Shown here: positions 11,277 through 19,933 of the stretch, one piece after another
Layout: the number at the start of each line of letters is the position of its first letter
Position numbering within the stretch: position 1 is the stretch's first letter
NCBI RefSeq assembly: GCF_014863405.1
Contig: NZ_JACZZA010000007.1
Span: forward strand, 124,001 to 188,000
Origin: Dyella acidiphila
Lineage (GTDB): Bacteria > Pseudomonadota > Gammaproteobacteria > Xanthomonadales > Rhodanobacteraceae
Reading direction: 5' to 3'
Length of the DNA: 64,000 bases
The notes under the pieces: model-generated
What the model was told of the DNA's origin: nothing
Seen by the model: the letters and a program-made list of their open reading frames with translations, nothing else
Database searches by the model: none
Translations under genes and position numbers: made by a program

Positions 11277-12179
11277 TCAGCTGCGCGGGTCGTAGTGGGC
11301 GAACTGGGAACGCAGGGCCTCGTAAGCGCCGCGCTGGGCCTCGTTTTCGGCCAGCGGCACGCGGATCGAGATTTCCACCAGTTGATCCCCCGGCGTGGCA
11401 CCCGGCATTCCGCGCCCCTTGAGGCGCAGCTTGCGTCCGGACTGGGATCCAGCCGGAATCCGCAAGTCCACCGCGCCGGCCAATGTAGGCACCGGCACCG
11501 TGGCGCCCAGCGCCGCTTCCCAGGGACTGATCGGCAGCACGTGCAGCACGTTGCGCCCATCCAGCTTGAAGCGTGCGTCCTCGCGGATACCCACTTCCAG
11601 CAACAGATCGCCGCTCGGCCCACCCGCACCGCCCGGCTGGCCCTGGCCGCTCAGGCGGATGACCTTGCCCGGCTGGATCCCGGCGGGGATCTTCACTTCC
11701 AGCAGCCGCTCCTTGCCGCTGCCGTCGTCCAGGCTCAGGCGCGTACGGCCACCGTCGAAGGCGGTCTGCAGATCGATTTCCACGTGCGCCTGCACATCGC
11801 GGCCCCGCCGAGGGCGCGGTGCACCCTGCCTCGCGCCGCCGCCGGCACGGCCGAACAGGCTTTCGAAAAAGTCGCTGAAATCGCCCTCACCCGCTTCTCC
11901 GAAGTCATAGCCCTGGCCCTGCCCCCAGTTCGGCGGCGGCCGGAACTGCTCGCCGGGGCGGTAGCCGCCCGCACGCAGCTGGTCGTAGGCACGGCGCTTT
12001 TCAGTATCGCGCAGCACTTCATTGGCTTCGTTGATCGCCTTGAATTTGTCCTCGGCGCCGGCGTCTTTGTTCTTGTCCGGATGATATTTGCGCGCCAGCT
12101 TGCGATAAGCCGACTTGATATCGGCCTCGCTGGCATCGGGCTTCACGCCCAAGGTGTCGTAATAATCTTTGAATTCCAC
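11277..12179 (-). CDS. cbpA: CbpA-type DnaJ co-chaperone
   Basis: A type II J-protein of 300 residues that stimulates the Hsp70 ATPase and, in E. coli, also binds curved DNA. The J domain occupies residues 1-70 ([18 protein letters not shown], then HPD in [10 protein letters not shown]). A Gly/Phe-rich linker and two C-terminal beta-domains ([13 protein letters not shown] to the [13 protein letters not shown] end) follow. There is no zinc-finger region, which distinguishes it from DnaJ. I choose GTG 12179 because GGGGA lies 6 bases upstream and the protein then begins EFKDYY as in relatives; the GTG at 12185 directly abuts that site. It follows hsp20 on the same strand, separated by a hairpin. 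There is no cbpM next to it. Confidence 0.88.
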   Translation of the reverse strand: MEFKDYYDTLGVKPDASEADIKSAYRKLARKYHPDKNKDAGAEDKFKAINEANEVLRDTEKRRAYDQLRAGGYRPGEQFRPPPNWGQGQGYDFGEAGEGDFSDFFESLFGRAGGGARQGAPRPRRGRDVQAHVEIDLQTAFDGGRTRLSLDDGSGKERLLEVKIPAGIQPGKVIRLSGQGQPGGAGGPSGDLLLEVGIREDARFKLDGRNVLHVLPISPWEAALGATVPVPTLAGAVDLRIPAGSQSGRKLRLKGRGMPGATPGDQLVEISIRVPLAENEAQRGAYEALRSQFAHYDPRS

Positions 12180-12215
12180 TGCCACTCCCCGGCATCAATC
12201 GGCACAACACAAGCA

Positions 12216-12245
12216 GCCCGCCACGGATCATCGTCCGTGGCGGGC
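12216..12245 (-). terminator. Hairpin between hsp20 and cbpA
   Basis: A perfect 12-bp stem, GCCCGCCACGGA (12216-12227) with 12234-12245, and a 6-base loop. It lies 30 bases past the hsp20 stop. The downstream tail is only moderately T-rich, so termination may be partial. Confidence 0.6.
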
Positions 12246-12275
12246 CAACTCCGCAACATCAAACAATCTGCGGTG

Positions 12276-12728
12276 TTATTGCGCGGTGTTGATGGTGATA
12301 CGGCGCGGTGCGGTTTGCGCCTTCTTGGGAATCACGATTTCCAGCACGCCATGCTTGCCGTTGGCGCTGATGTTGTCGGCGTCGGCACTATCGGGCAGCG
12401 TAAAGCGACGATGGAAGTTGCCATGGGCACGCTCCACGCGCGTGTAGCGGCTGTTCTGCTCGCTCTTTTCCACGCTGCGCTCGCCCTTGATCGAAAGCAT
12501 GCCCTTTTCCATGCTGATTTCGATCGAAGCAGGATCGACACCGGGGACATCCACGAAAATCAGGAAGCGCTGATCCTCTTCCTTGATATCGACGCGCGGC
12601 GCCCAGCGCGAGCCGGCGAGCTGGGAAGCATCGGCCTCCTCATGCAGGAAAAAGCGATCCAGCGCGTGGCGAATATCGGACGGAAGAGCACCGTTGGTGC
12701 CCCAGATGGCGTTGCGGCTCAGAGCCAT
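12276..12728 (-). CDS. Hsp20/alpha-crystallin small heat shock protein
   Basis: A 150-residue ATP-independent holdase that traps unfolding proteins in the cytoplasm. The alpha-crystallin domain runs from about residue 50 (APRVDIKEEDQRFLIFVDVPG) to VIPKKAQTAPRR. It includes the GVLEIVIPKK strand and ends with an I-x-I type tail (RITIN) used for oligomerisation. An ATG 10 codons upstream is in frame, but GAGGT 7 bases before the ATG at 12728 and the family N-terminus MALSRNAIWG favour this start. It lies upstream of the co-chaperone cbpA on the same strand, a sensible heat-shock pairing, and has a possible sigma-32 promoter. Confidence 0.93.
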   Translation of the reverse strand: MALSRNAIWGTNGALPSDIRHALDRFFLHEEADASQLAGSRWAPRVDIKEEDQRFLIFVDVPGVDPASIEISMEKGMLSIKGERSVEKSEQNSRYTRVERAHGNFHRRFTLPDSADADNISANGKHGVLEIVIPKKAQTAPRRITINTAQ

Positions 12729-12774
12729 GGTTGTTACCTCGAAGTGGTTGCGGTGCATTCACCGCTTGACAGCT

Positions 12775-12802
12775 AGATAGTTCCGCGGCCGCTCATTTCA
12801 AG
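12775..12802 (-). promoter_or_regulatory. Possible sigma-32 promoter of hsp20
   Basis: On the minus strand CTTGAA at 12802-12797 matches the heat-shock -35 consensus. After a 14-bp spacer, AACTATCT (12782-12775) partly matches the CCCCATNT -10. It is about 47 bases before the hsp20 ATG. The -35 is good and the -10 is poor. Confidence 0.3.
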
Positions 12803-12864
12803 GCGACAAGCGTCCCCTGCCGCATTAGCATGCCTGCCGTTGCCTTACTTTCAGCGAGTAGCCC

Positions 12865-13353
12865 ATGACCATCCAGATTGGACAGCCCCTGCCCGATATC
12901 GAGATCACCGTCGTCGAGACCGGAGCGGAAGTCCAGCGCAGTTCCACCGCAGCGCTCTTTGCGGAGGGCAAATCGGTGCTGTTTGCGGTGCCGGGCGCGT
13001 TTACGCCGACCTGTTCGGAACGCCATATGCCGGGCTATGTAAAACACTTCCACGAGTTCCAGGCGCGCGGCATCAAGCTGTATTGCATGGCCGTCAACGA
13101 TGCTTATGTGATGCAGGCATGGGCCGCATCGCAGCAGGTGCCACCTGGCTTCAAGCTGCTGGCCGATGGGAACGGCGCCTTCACCAGCGCGCTGGGTCTG
13201 CAGATGGACGGCACGGCTTATGGCATGGGCATGCGTGCACGCCGTTTTGCGCTGTACGCGGAAAACGGCGTAGTGAAGCTGCTCAATTTGGAGAGCCCCG
13301 GCGAGCTGCGCGTCACCACCGCCGAAACGATGCTTGCTGCCGTCGACGCCTGA
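12865..13353 (+). CDS. Peroxiredoxin, Prx5/AhpE-like redoxin
   Basis: A 162-residue thiol peroxidase of the peroxiredoxin 5 group. It reduces hydrogen peroxide and organic hydroperoxides in the cytoplasm. The peroxidatic Cys50 lies in PGAFTPTCSERHMPG, the diagnostic Prx5 motif. Another Cys at about 74 (KLYCMAVND) is at a position common in the group and may not be the resolving residue. The glutaredoxin domain fused to some relatives is absent. It stands alone: divergent from hsp20 and convergent with gyrA across a shared terminator. Confidence 0.93.
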   Translation: MTIQIGQPLPDIEITVVETGAEVQRSSTAALFAEGKSVLFAVPGAFTPTCSERHMPGYVKHFHEFQARGIKLYCMAVNDAYVMQAWAASQQVPPGFKLLADGNGAFTSALGLQMDGTAYGMGMRARRFALYAENGVVKLLNLESPGELRVTTAETMLAAVDA

Positions 13354-13370
13354 TCGCCGGCACTGCAAAA

Positions 13371-13400
13371 AACAAAGCCCCGGCAGGCCGGGGCTTTGTT
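13371..13400. terminator. Bidirectional terminator between the peroxiredoxin gene and gyrA
   Basis: A perfect 14-bp stem, AACAAAGCCCCGGC (13371-13384) with 13387-13400, preceded by A6 on the plus strand. Convergent genes flank it. Confidence 0.85.
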
Positions 13401-13418
13401 GTCATCCACGCGAGGTGA

Positions 13419-16034
13419 TTACTCGGCGCTGGGCGGCGTTTCTGCCACCGCATCGCCCGGCTGCTCCGGCGGTGTCTGGCCATCGACGGGCTCGGCTTCC
13501 TCGCCGTTGCTGTCGTCCGCGTCCAGGCGCACCACGCTGACCAGCGTTTCCTCCGTCGGCAGGCGGATCAAGGTCACGCCCTGCGTATTGCGGCCAAGCT
13601 GCGAGATCTCGGTAACACGCGTACGTACCAGGGTGCCCTGGTTGGAGATCAGCATCACTTCATGCGCCTCGGTTACCTGCGCCGCCGCCACCAGGGAGCC
13701 GTTGCGCTCGGAGCACTGAATGCCGATCACGCCTTGCGTACCGCGTCCCTTCTTCGGGAACTCATCGAGCTGGGTGCGCTTGCCGTAGCCGCGTTCGGTT
13801 GCGGTAAGAACGTCGCCTTCCGACGCCACAATCAGCGATACCACCTTGGCCTCGTCGGCGAGCTTCATGCCGCGCACGCCGGTAGCGGTACGGCCCATCG
13901 AGCGCACTTCGCCTTCATCGAAACGCACGACCTTGCCGTTGGAGGCAAACAGCAGCACGTCGCTATTGCCATCGGTGAGTTCAACCCCGACCAGCGCATC
14001 GCCTTCGTCGAGGTTGATCGCGATCTTGCCCTTCTGCAGCTGGAACGCGAATTCCGTCAGCGGCGTCTTCTTGACCGTGCCCTGCGCGGTGGCGAAGAAC
14101 ACGAAGCGGTCTTCGCTGTATTCGTGCACCGGCAACACCGCCTGCACCTTTTCGCCCTCGCCCAGCGGCAACAGGTTCACCATCGGCTTGCCGCGAGCAT
14201 TCGGACCAGCCTCGGGCATCTGATACACCTTCAGCCAATACACGCGGCCGGTGCTGGTGAACGTAAGCAGCGTGTCGTGCGTGTTGACCACCCACAACTG
14301 CTCGACGAAATCCTCTTCCTTCAGTGCCGATGCCGAACGGCCCTTACCGCCGCGGCGCTGCGCGCGATAGATGTTGGCCGGCTGCCGCTTCACATAGCCG
14401 GCATGCGACAGCGTAACGACCACGTCTTCCGGCGCGATCAGGTCCAGCACGTTGAGATCTTCCTGCGAATGCTGGATCTCGGTGCGGCGTGCATCGCCGA
14501 ATTCGGCCTTGACCACTTCCAGCTCTTCGCGAATCACCGCCAGCAGGCGCGCCGGATCTTCCAGGATCTGGATCAGGCCGCGGATGGTTTCCAGGATTTC
14601 GCGATATTCGTCGGAAAGCTTTTCCTGCTCCAGGCCGGTAAGGCGGTGCAGGCGCATGGCCAGGATTTCCTGCGCCTGCGTATCGGAAAGCTGATAACCC
14701 TCGCTCTTGAGGCCATCGCGCGGATCCATGTCCTCCGGACGCGATGCATCCGCGCCCGCGGCCGACAACATGGCGCCGACCATGCCCGGCTCCCACTTGC
14801 GCGCCAGCATGCGCTCGCGCGCTTCCTGCGGCGACGCCGAGGTCTTGATCAGCTCGATCATCTCGTCGATGTTGGCGAGCGCAACCGTCAGGCCTTCCAG
14901 GATGTGCGCACGGGCACGGGCCTTGCGCAATTCGAAAATCGTGCGGCGCGTGACCACCTCGCGGCGATGGCGGACAAACGCCTCGAGGATTTCCTTCAGA
15001 TTGAGCGTGCGCGGCTGGCCATCGACCAGCGCCACCATGTTGATGCCGAAGGTGACCTGCAACTGAGTCTGCTGGAACAGGTTGTTCAGCACGACATCGG
15101 CCATCGCGTCGCGGCGGATCTCGATCACGATGCGCATGCCGTCCTTGTCGGACTCGTCACGCAGCTCGGAAATGCCTTCCAGGCGCTTTTCCTTGACCAG
15201 CTCGGCGATCTTTTCGATCAACCGCGCCTTGTTCACCTGATACGGCAGCTCGTGGACGAGGATCGTCTCGCGGCCGTTGGATTCGGTTTCGATCTCGGTG
15301 CGCGCACGCACCAGGATGCGGCCGCGGCCGGTGCGATAGGCTTCGACGATGCCGGCGGCGCCGTTGATGATGCCGGCGGTGGGGAAATCCGGGCCGGGCA
15401 CGTGCTGCATCAGTTCGTCGATGCTGAGCGCCGGCTCGTCGATCAGCGCGATCGTCGCGGCGATCACTTCGCTGAGGTTGTGCGGCGGCACGTTGGTGGC
15501 CATGCCCACCGCGATACCGGCCGAACCGTTCACCAGCAAGTTCGGCACGCGGGTGGGCAGCACCAGCGGCTCGTGTTCGCTTTCGTCGTAGTTGGGGCCG
15601 AAATCGACGGTTTCCTTGTCGATGTCCGCCATCAGTTCGTGCGTGAGGCGCGCCATGCGCACCTCGGTGTATCGCATGGCGGCGGCGTTGTCGCCGTCGA
15701 CCGAACCGAAGTTGCCCTGGCCGTCGACCAGCATGTAGCGCAGCGAGAACGGCTGCGCCATGCGCACGATGGCGTCGTAGACCGACGCATCGCCGTGTGG
15801 GTGGTATTTACCGATCACGTCACCGACGACGCGGGCGGATTTCTTGTACGGCTTGTTCCAGGCGTTGCTCAGCTCGTTCATCGCAAACAGCACGCGGCGA
15901 TGGACCGGCTTCAAGCCATCACGAACGTCCGGGAGGGCGCGTCCCACGATCACGCTCATGGCGTAATCGAGGTAGCTCTGGCGCATTTCGTCTTCGATAT
16001 TGACGCGGATGACTTCTTTGGCGAGCTCTGCCAT
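13419..16034 (-). CDS. gyrA: DNA gyrase subunit A
   Basis: GyrA cuts and rejoins DNA to let GyrB drive negative supercoiling. The 871 residues contain the N-terminal breakage-reunion domain with catalytic Tyr122 (MRYTEVR), the coiled coil and tower, and the six-bladed beta-pinwheel with the GyrA box QRRGGKG at 559-565. The tail is acidic. The ATG at 16034 is preceded by AGGGAA at 8 bases and gives exact E. coli numbering; the in-frame TTG just before it is less likely. The quinolone-determining region reads [11 protein letters not shown], so residue 83 is Ala rather than the Ser of E. coli, while Asp87 is kept. It is monocistronic, closed by the hairpin at 13371-13400. Confidence 0.99.
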   Translation of the reverse strand: MAELAKEVIRVNIEDEMRQSYLDYAMSVIVGRALPDVRDGLKPVHRRVLFAMNELSNAWNKPYKKSARVVGDVIGKYHPHGDASVYDAIVRMAQPFSLRYMLVDGQGNFGSVDGDNAAAMRYTEVRMARLTHELMADIDKETVDFGPNYDESEHEPLVLPTRVPNLLVNGSAGIAVGMATNVPPHNLSEVIAATIALIDEPALSIDELMQHVPGPDFPTAGIINGAAGIVEAYRTGRGRILVRARTEIETESNGRETILVHELPYQVNKARLIEKIAELVKEKRLEGISELRDESDKDGMRIVIEIRRDAMADVVLNNLFQQTQLQVTFGINMVALVDGQPRTLNLKEILEAFVRHRREVVTRRTIFELRKARARAHILEGLTVALANIDEMIELIKTSASPQEARERMLARKWEPGMVGAMLSAAGADASRPEDMDPRDGLKSEGYQLSDTQAQEILAMRLHRLTGLEQEKLSDEYREILETIRGLIQILEDPARLLAVIREELEVVKAEFGDARRTEIQHSQEDLNVLDLIAPEDVVVTLSHAGYVKRQPANIYRAQRRGGKGRSASALKEEDFVEQLWVVNTHDTLLTFTSTGRVYWLKVYQMPEAGPNARGKPMVNLLPLGEGEKVQAVLPVHEYSEDRFVFFATAQGTVKKTPLTEFAFQLQKGKIAINLDEGDALVGVELTDGNSDVLLFASNGKVVRFDEGEVRSMGRTATGVRGMKLADEAKVVSLIVASEGDVLTATERGYGKRTQLDEFPKKGRGTQGVIGIQCSERNGSLVAAAQVTEAHEVMLISNQGTLVRTRVTEISQLGRNTQGVTLIRLPTEETLVSVVRLDADDSNGEEAEPVDGQTPPEQPGDAVAETPPSAE

Positions 16035-16136
16035 CAATCGGCTTCCCTGGTGACAAAATAAAAGCCCCGGAGCAGGCGCTTCGTGCGCTTGCTCGCAAGG
16101 TCAGGCGGTAGCTTGGAAGTGTACCACAAAGAGATG

Positions 16137-16162
16137 TGAAAAGGGCCGATTTAGGCCTTTTC
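16137..16162 (-). terminator. Terminator after the mtnA-gtrA pair
   Basis: GAAAAGGGCC (16137-16146) pairs with GGCCTTTTC (16154-16162), with one bulge and a GATTTA loop. On the minus strand the 3' arm supplies the U-rich end. It lies 11 bases past the gtrA-like stop and before gyrA. Confidence 0.6.
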
Positions 16163-16172
16163 AATCAATAGG

Positions 16173-16583
16173 TTACGAGTGCGTTTTGGCGCGTCTGAAA
16201 AGCAGCGTCCGGGCGCTCACGAAATTGACGAAGGCGGCAAAAAAAGAGCCCACCGCTACGGCCAGCACCGGCCATTTATGCCAGGCCGGAAACTCGAACA
16301 GACAGGCCGCATACGCGCCATAGTTGACCGCCGCGCCGCCGCCCATCAGGGCCATCCAGTGCAGCCATTCGGCACCCAGCGAGCGGCCGCTCTGGCGCGT
16401 GGCAAAGGTATGGCTGCGGTTCCACCACCAGGTTACGGTGGCCGCGATCAGGAACGAAACCACGCGTCCCGCATAGGGATTGACGTGCGCGAAGGTGACC
16501 AGCAATTGCACAATGCCGGCATCGACAATGAAGCCAATCGCTCCGCCCACGGCGAACAACATGACTTCATGCTTCAATCTCAT
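16173..16583 (-). CDS. GtrA-family membrane protein
   Basis: A 136-residue protein with four predicted membrane helices (about residues 7-28, 38-53, 74-93 and 106-123), the size and topology of the GtrA family. GtrA proteins are thought to flip lipid-linked sugars in O-antigen glucosylation or related surface glycan pathways. Family features include [19 protein letters not shown] at the start and the WWNRSHTF loop near residue 54. Its start overlaps the mtnA stop by 4 bases (ATGA), so it is translated together with a methionine-salvage enzyme. No glycosyltransferase partner is adjacent, so its cargo is unknown. Confidence 0.88.
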   Translation of the reverse strand: MRLKHEVMLFAVGGAIGFIVDAGIVQLLVTFAHVNPYAGRVVSFLIAATVTWWWNRSHTFATRQSGRSLGAEWLHWMALMGGGAAVNYGAYAACLFEFPAWHKWPVLAVAVGSFFAAFVNFVSARTLLFRRAKTHS

Positions 16584-17599
16584 GCGGAAAACACCGCTCG
16601 CATGCGTTCGGTGGTGGGATGCTCGATCACGCCACGCTCGGTGACGATGGCATCGATCAACGCCGCCGGCGTCACGTCGAACACCGGATTCCAGGCCTGT
16701 GCGCCCTCCACCACCGTGCGGCGGCCGGCCACGCTGAGCAGCTCGGCAGCGTCGCGCAGTTCGATCTCGATGTCGTCGCCCGAGGCGGTGGCCATGTCGA
16801 CGGTGGACGACGGCGCCACCACCATGAACTTCACGCCGTGATGGCGCGCAGCGATCGCCAGCTGATACGTGCCGATCTTGTTGGCGGTGTCGCCGTTGGC
16901 GGCGATGCGGTCGGCACCGACGATTACCCATTTCACCGCGCCGCCCTTCATCAGGTGCGATGCGGCGGAGTCGGCGATCAGCTGGGCGGGAATGCCGTCG
17001 CGCACCAGCTCCCACATGGTCAGGCGGGCGCCCTGCTGCCAGGGCCGGCTTTCGCCGGCATACACGTGCAGGATGCGGCCGTTGGCGACACCGGCGCGTA
17101 TCACGCCCAGTGCGGTGCCATAGCCGGAGGTGGCCAGCGAGCCGGTATTGCAATGGGTCATCACGCTCGAACCGGGGGCGATCAGCGCCGCACCCAGTTC
17201 ACCCATGTGGCGGTTGGCGGCCAGATCCTCGTCCTGGATCGCCTGCGCTTCACGCTCCAGCGCAGCGGTATCTGCGCCTGCCGCAATCCGCGCTTTCATA
17301 CGGTCCAAGGCCCACATCAGATTCACCGCCGTGGGACGGGCAGCACGCAAATGTGCAAGCGCCTGCTCCAACGGTTCGCCCTGCTGTGCAGCCAGCACGA
17401 CGCCCCATGCCGCGGCGATGCCGATGGCCGGCGCGCCGCGCACGGCAAGATCTCTGATCGCCTGGAACACGGCGGCCGAATCGCGGCAATCGAGCCATTG
17501 CTCCTCGGCCGGCAGCAGGCGCTGGTCCAGCAGGCGCAGATGGTCGCCGTGCCATTGCACAGCGCGGATGGTGTCGTGGGTTTGCGAGGCGTTAGTCAT
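16580..17599 (-). CDS. mtnA: S-methyl-5-thioribose-1-phosphate isomerase
   Basis: MtnA converts methylthioribose-1-phosphate to methylthioribulose-1-phosphate in the methionine salvage pathway. The protein has 339 residues and belongs to the eIF2B-like fold. It contains [13 protein letters not shown] (54-66), the catalytic Cys150 in [18 protein letters not shown] and the catalytic Asp230 in [17 protein letters not shown]. The ATG at 17599 is the only good start. It is the first gene of a two-gene unit with the gtrA-like gene. The other salvage genes (mtnB, mtnC, mtnD) are not in the window. Confidence 0.96.
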   Translation of the reverse strand: MTNASQTHDTIRAVQWHGDHLRLLDQRLLPAEEQWLDCRDSAAVFQAIRDLAVRGAPAIGIAAAWGVVLAAQQGEPLEQALAHLRAARPTAVNLMWALDRMKARIAAGADTAALEREAQAIQDEDLAANRHMGELGAALIAPGSSVMTHCNTGSLATSGYGTALGVIRAGVANGRILHVYAGESRPWQQGARLTMWELVRDGIPAQLIADSAASHLMKGGAVKWVIVGADRIAANGDTANKIGTYQLAIAARHHGVKFMVVAPSSTVDMATASGDDIEIELRDAAELLSVAGRRTVVEGAQAWNPVFDVTPAALIDAIVTERGVIEHPTTERMRAVFSA

Positions 17600-17630
17600 C
17601 GCCCAATTCTATCAGGCGCCGCCGACCGGA

Positions 17631-17714
17631 CGTAGGCTGGGTTGGCGCAGCGTTGCCCGGCGATCTTTCTGCGTGGCGATATTGTTGGGTTACGCTGCGC
17701 TAACCCAACCTACC
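17631..17714. repeat. REP-like imperfect palindrome next to the phaC stop
   Basis: An 84-bp element with outer arms CGTAGGCTGGGTTGGCGCAG... (17631-17652) and its imperfect complement at 17693-17714 (three mismatches in 22). A perfect inner stem GTTGGGTTA (17684-17692) and TAACCCAAC (17701-17709) shares the same 3' arm, so two alternative hairpins compete. It abuts the phaC stop codon (17715-17717). It resembles dispersed REP elements and may act as a terminator or mRNA stabiliser. Confidence 0.65.
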
Positions 17715-18782
17715 CTACGTGCGGTCGCGTAGCCATTGGTGGATAGCCGGCGCCACTTCGCGCTGCGCGCGTCCGGATACGTAGATGCCGATATGGCCGC
17801 CCTTGAAGGCGAACTCGGTGTAGTCGGTGGAGCTGACGTGGCGCCCAAGCGGCCGCGATGCATCCGGCGGCACCAGGTGATCCTGGGTCGCGTAGATGTT
17901 GAGGATAGGCTGGGAAATCATGCCGAGGTCGACCGGCTGCCGCCCGATCTGCAGATCGCCCTTGATCAGCTTGTTCTGCTGGAAGAATTCCTTGATGAAC
18001 TGACGGAATGCTTCGCCGGCCTGGTCGGGCGAATCGAAAATCCAGCGCTCCATGCGCAGGAAGTTTTTCAACTCCACCGGGTTATCCAGAATGTCGACCA
18101 TGCTCACGTACTTCTGCTGATTCAGGCGCAACGGCTTGAGCATCAGGTACACCCAGTTCATCAGCTCGGCCGGGATATTGCCCATCGTGTCGACGAACAG
18201 ATCCACGTCCATGCTCTGCACCCAGTGCGAGAGCATGTTGTCGGGCGTGCGGAAATCCACCGGCGTCACCATGGTGACCAGGTTCTTCACCTTCTCCGGA
18301 TGCATCGCGGTGTAGCACAGCGAGAACGTGCCGCCCTGGCAAATGCCGAGCAGGTTGATCGCATTCAGGCCGTGGCGCTTGCAGATGGCATCCACACAGC
18401 GATCGAGATAGCCGTTGAGATAATCGTCCAGCGTGAGCCAGCGATCGGCACCGTCCGGATAACCCCAGTCGATCAGATAGACGTCTTCGCCCTGCGCCAG
18501 CAAGTTGCGCACCAGCGAGCGGTCATCCTGCAGGTCGGTCATCCACACCGTGTTGACCAGCGCATACACGATCAGCGTAGGCACTTTGGCAGTGGGCGTG
18601 TTGCTGCCCTTCATATGCCAGAGCGTGAGCTTGTCTTCGCTGTAGACCGCTTCGCGCGGCGTATTGGCGTAATCCTGTTCGCCGAGCCCGCGCAGGTTCT
18701 GCATGCCGGCCGCCAGCTTGCGCTGGAACGTAGCCATTTCATTGAAAGCCTGCTGCGGGTCGAAGGGCAACGGTGTCGACAT
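17715..18782 (-). CDS. phaC: Class III polyhydroxyalkanoate synthase, catalytic subunit
   Basis: PhaC polymerises (R)-3-hydroxyacyl-CoA into storage polyester granules and needs PhaE. At 355 residues it has the class III size. The lipase-like box GICQGG places the nucleophile at Cys148, with Asp301 in YATQDHLVPP and His330 in FKGGHIGIY completing the triad; this matches Allochromatium PhaC (149/302/331). The start at ATG 18782 has AAGGA 6 bases upstream, overlapping the phaE stop; a TTG two codons earlier is less likely. It is translationally close to phaE (9-bp gap) and ends against a REP-like repeat. No phaA, phaB or phasin gene is adjacent. Confidence 0.97.
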   Translation of the reverse strand: MSTPLPFDPQQAFNEMATFQRKLAAGMQNLRGLGEQDYANTPREAVYSEDKLTLWHMKGSNTPTAKVPTLIVYALVNTVWMTDLQDDRSLVRNLLAQGEDVYLIDWGYPDGADRWLTLDDYLNGYLDRCVDAICKRHGLNAINLLGICQGGTFSLCYTAMHPEKVKNLVTMVTPVDFRTPDNMLSHWVQSMDVDLFVDTMGNIPAELMNWVYLMLKPLRLNQQKYVSMVDILDNPVELKNFLRMERWIFDSPDQAGEAFRQFIKEFFQQNKLIKGDLQIGRQPVDLGMISQPILNIYATQDHLVPPDASRPLGRHVSSTDYTEFAFKGGHIGIYVSGRAQREVAPAIHQWLRDRT

Positions 18783-18791
18783 GATCAATCC

Positions 18792-19823
18792 TTACTTGCG
18801 CTTGCCGGAAGCGGAACCCGCGGTCTTGGCCCGCGTGGATGCCTTGCCGTCATCGGCATCGGTTTTGCGCGTAATGGGGCGCACCTTGGCGGTCGCCTTG
18901 CTGGCGGCCAGCTCGCGTTTCAGTTCAGCGATTTCAGCCTGCAGGGCGTCGACTTCGCTGGCATCGGCCTGCGATTCGCGCTGCTTGCGCGCCTGCAAAT
19001 CACGGCGCAGCTGCTGCACCCGCTGACCAAGGCTATCCACTTCGCTGCGCGTGGGCATGCCCAGTTCGCGGCACATCTGTTCGGTTTGCTGCTGCTGCAG
19101 CTTACGCACGCGCATCTGCGCATTGGCGAGCGCGCCGAACACTTCGCGATAGTCATCCGATAGCGCCATTTCGGCGTAGGCGTCTTCCATGGCATCGATC
19201 CACAGGTCGTACAACGCCTTCATGGACTCGGGCTGTTTGCCCGGTTCTGCGCCCTGCCCCAGTTTTTCCTGCAGGCGCGCAATGCCCTTGCTGTTCACCT
19301 GCTGCAGCAAGGCCTGATAGCGCGCGCTGACTTGCAGATAGTCGTTGATGGCCGCGGTGAGCGCCTGTTGATCCAGCTGCATCTCGCGCGTGATGCCGAA
19401 GGTCGGCCAAGATCCTTGCAGATTGCTGCCCATGTTGCCGGCGAGGCCCATCTGCCCGGCGCGCTGCATCGCCTGCAGCCAGGATTGCCACTGGTGATCG
19501 AAACCAAACGCAGAAGCGCTGTCGATGCCGGCAACCGTCTGTGCAAACGGCTGGTTGAACGCCGCGAGAAAGGGCTGCATGGGCATCGACTGCTGCCACA
19601 TGGTGGCCGCCTGCCCTGCACCGGCGGCCTGCTGCAGCCAGCTGCCATAAGCCTTGAGGCTGGCCAGGCTGCGGCTCAGCAAATCGTCGTTCGCGCCGCC
19701 CATGGGAGGGGTTCCGAACGAACCCATCGCGCCCGGTTGCTGCATAGAGCGCATCCACGCGTCCCAGGATTGCTGCGCGAAGGCCTGATAGTCCTTCAGA
19801 AAATCGTTCATCTGATCCGACAT
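18792..19823 (-). CDS. phaE: Class III PHA synthase subunit PhaE
   Basis: PhaE is the non-catalytic partner of class III PhaC and sets its activity and specificity. The 343-residue protein starts MSDQMNDFLKDYQAFAQQSWDAWM and has the family core EKLGQ...KALYDLWIDAMEDAYAEM at about residues 190-225. A long charged coiled-coil region (about 250-310) and a basic Lys/Ala/Ser-rich tail follow; the tail resembles histone-like ends and could touch nucleoid or granule surface. The ATG at 19823 has GAGG 7 bases upstream. It is the first gene of the phaE-phaC operon. Confidence 0.93.
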   Translation of the reverse strand: MSDQMNDFLKDYQAFAQQSWDAWMRSMQQPGAMGSFGTPPMGGANDDLLSRSLASLKAYGSWLQQAAGAGQAATMWQQSMPMQPFLAAFNQPFAQTVAGIDSASAFGFDHQWQSWLQAMQRAGQMGLAGNMGSNLQGSWPTFGITREMQLDQQALTAAINDYLQVSARYQALLQQVNSKGIARLQEKLGQGAEPGKQPESMKALYDLWIDAMEDAYAEMALSDDYREVFGALANAQMRVRKLQQQQTEQMCRELGMPTRSEVDSLGQRVQQLRRDLQARKQRESQADASEVDALQAEIAELKRELAASKATAKVRPITRKTDADDGKASTRAKTAGSASGKRK

Positions 19824-19877
19824 GCCTGCATCCTCGATGCCAAGACGCGATCGTACCAAATACCGTATTTCAAAAAT

Positions 19878-19909
19878 GAAAACGCCCAGCTGCGAGGCCG
19901 GGCGTTTTC
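19878..19909 (-). terminator. Terminator after pnp
   Basis: GAAAACGCCC (19878-19887) pairs with GGGCGTTTTC (19900-19909) across 12 bases. On the minus strand the stem is followed by ATTTTTG. It lies 24 bases past the pnp stop and separates rpsO-pnp from phaEC. Confidence 0.75.
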
Positions 19910-19933
19910 TTTTGCATCAGGTGGCGAAGAAAC

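Noticed and set aside
12766-12771. TTGACA on the plus strand as a promoter for the peroxiredoxin gene
   Set aside because: It has no matching -10 at suitable spacing and lies 94 bases before the start.
13662-16061. Long open frame on the plus strand opposite gyrA (799 codons)
   Set aside because: Same antisense effect of codon bias; the product is low-complexity His/Arg/Val-rich without motifs.
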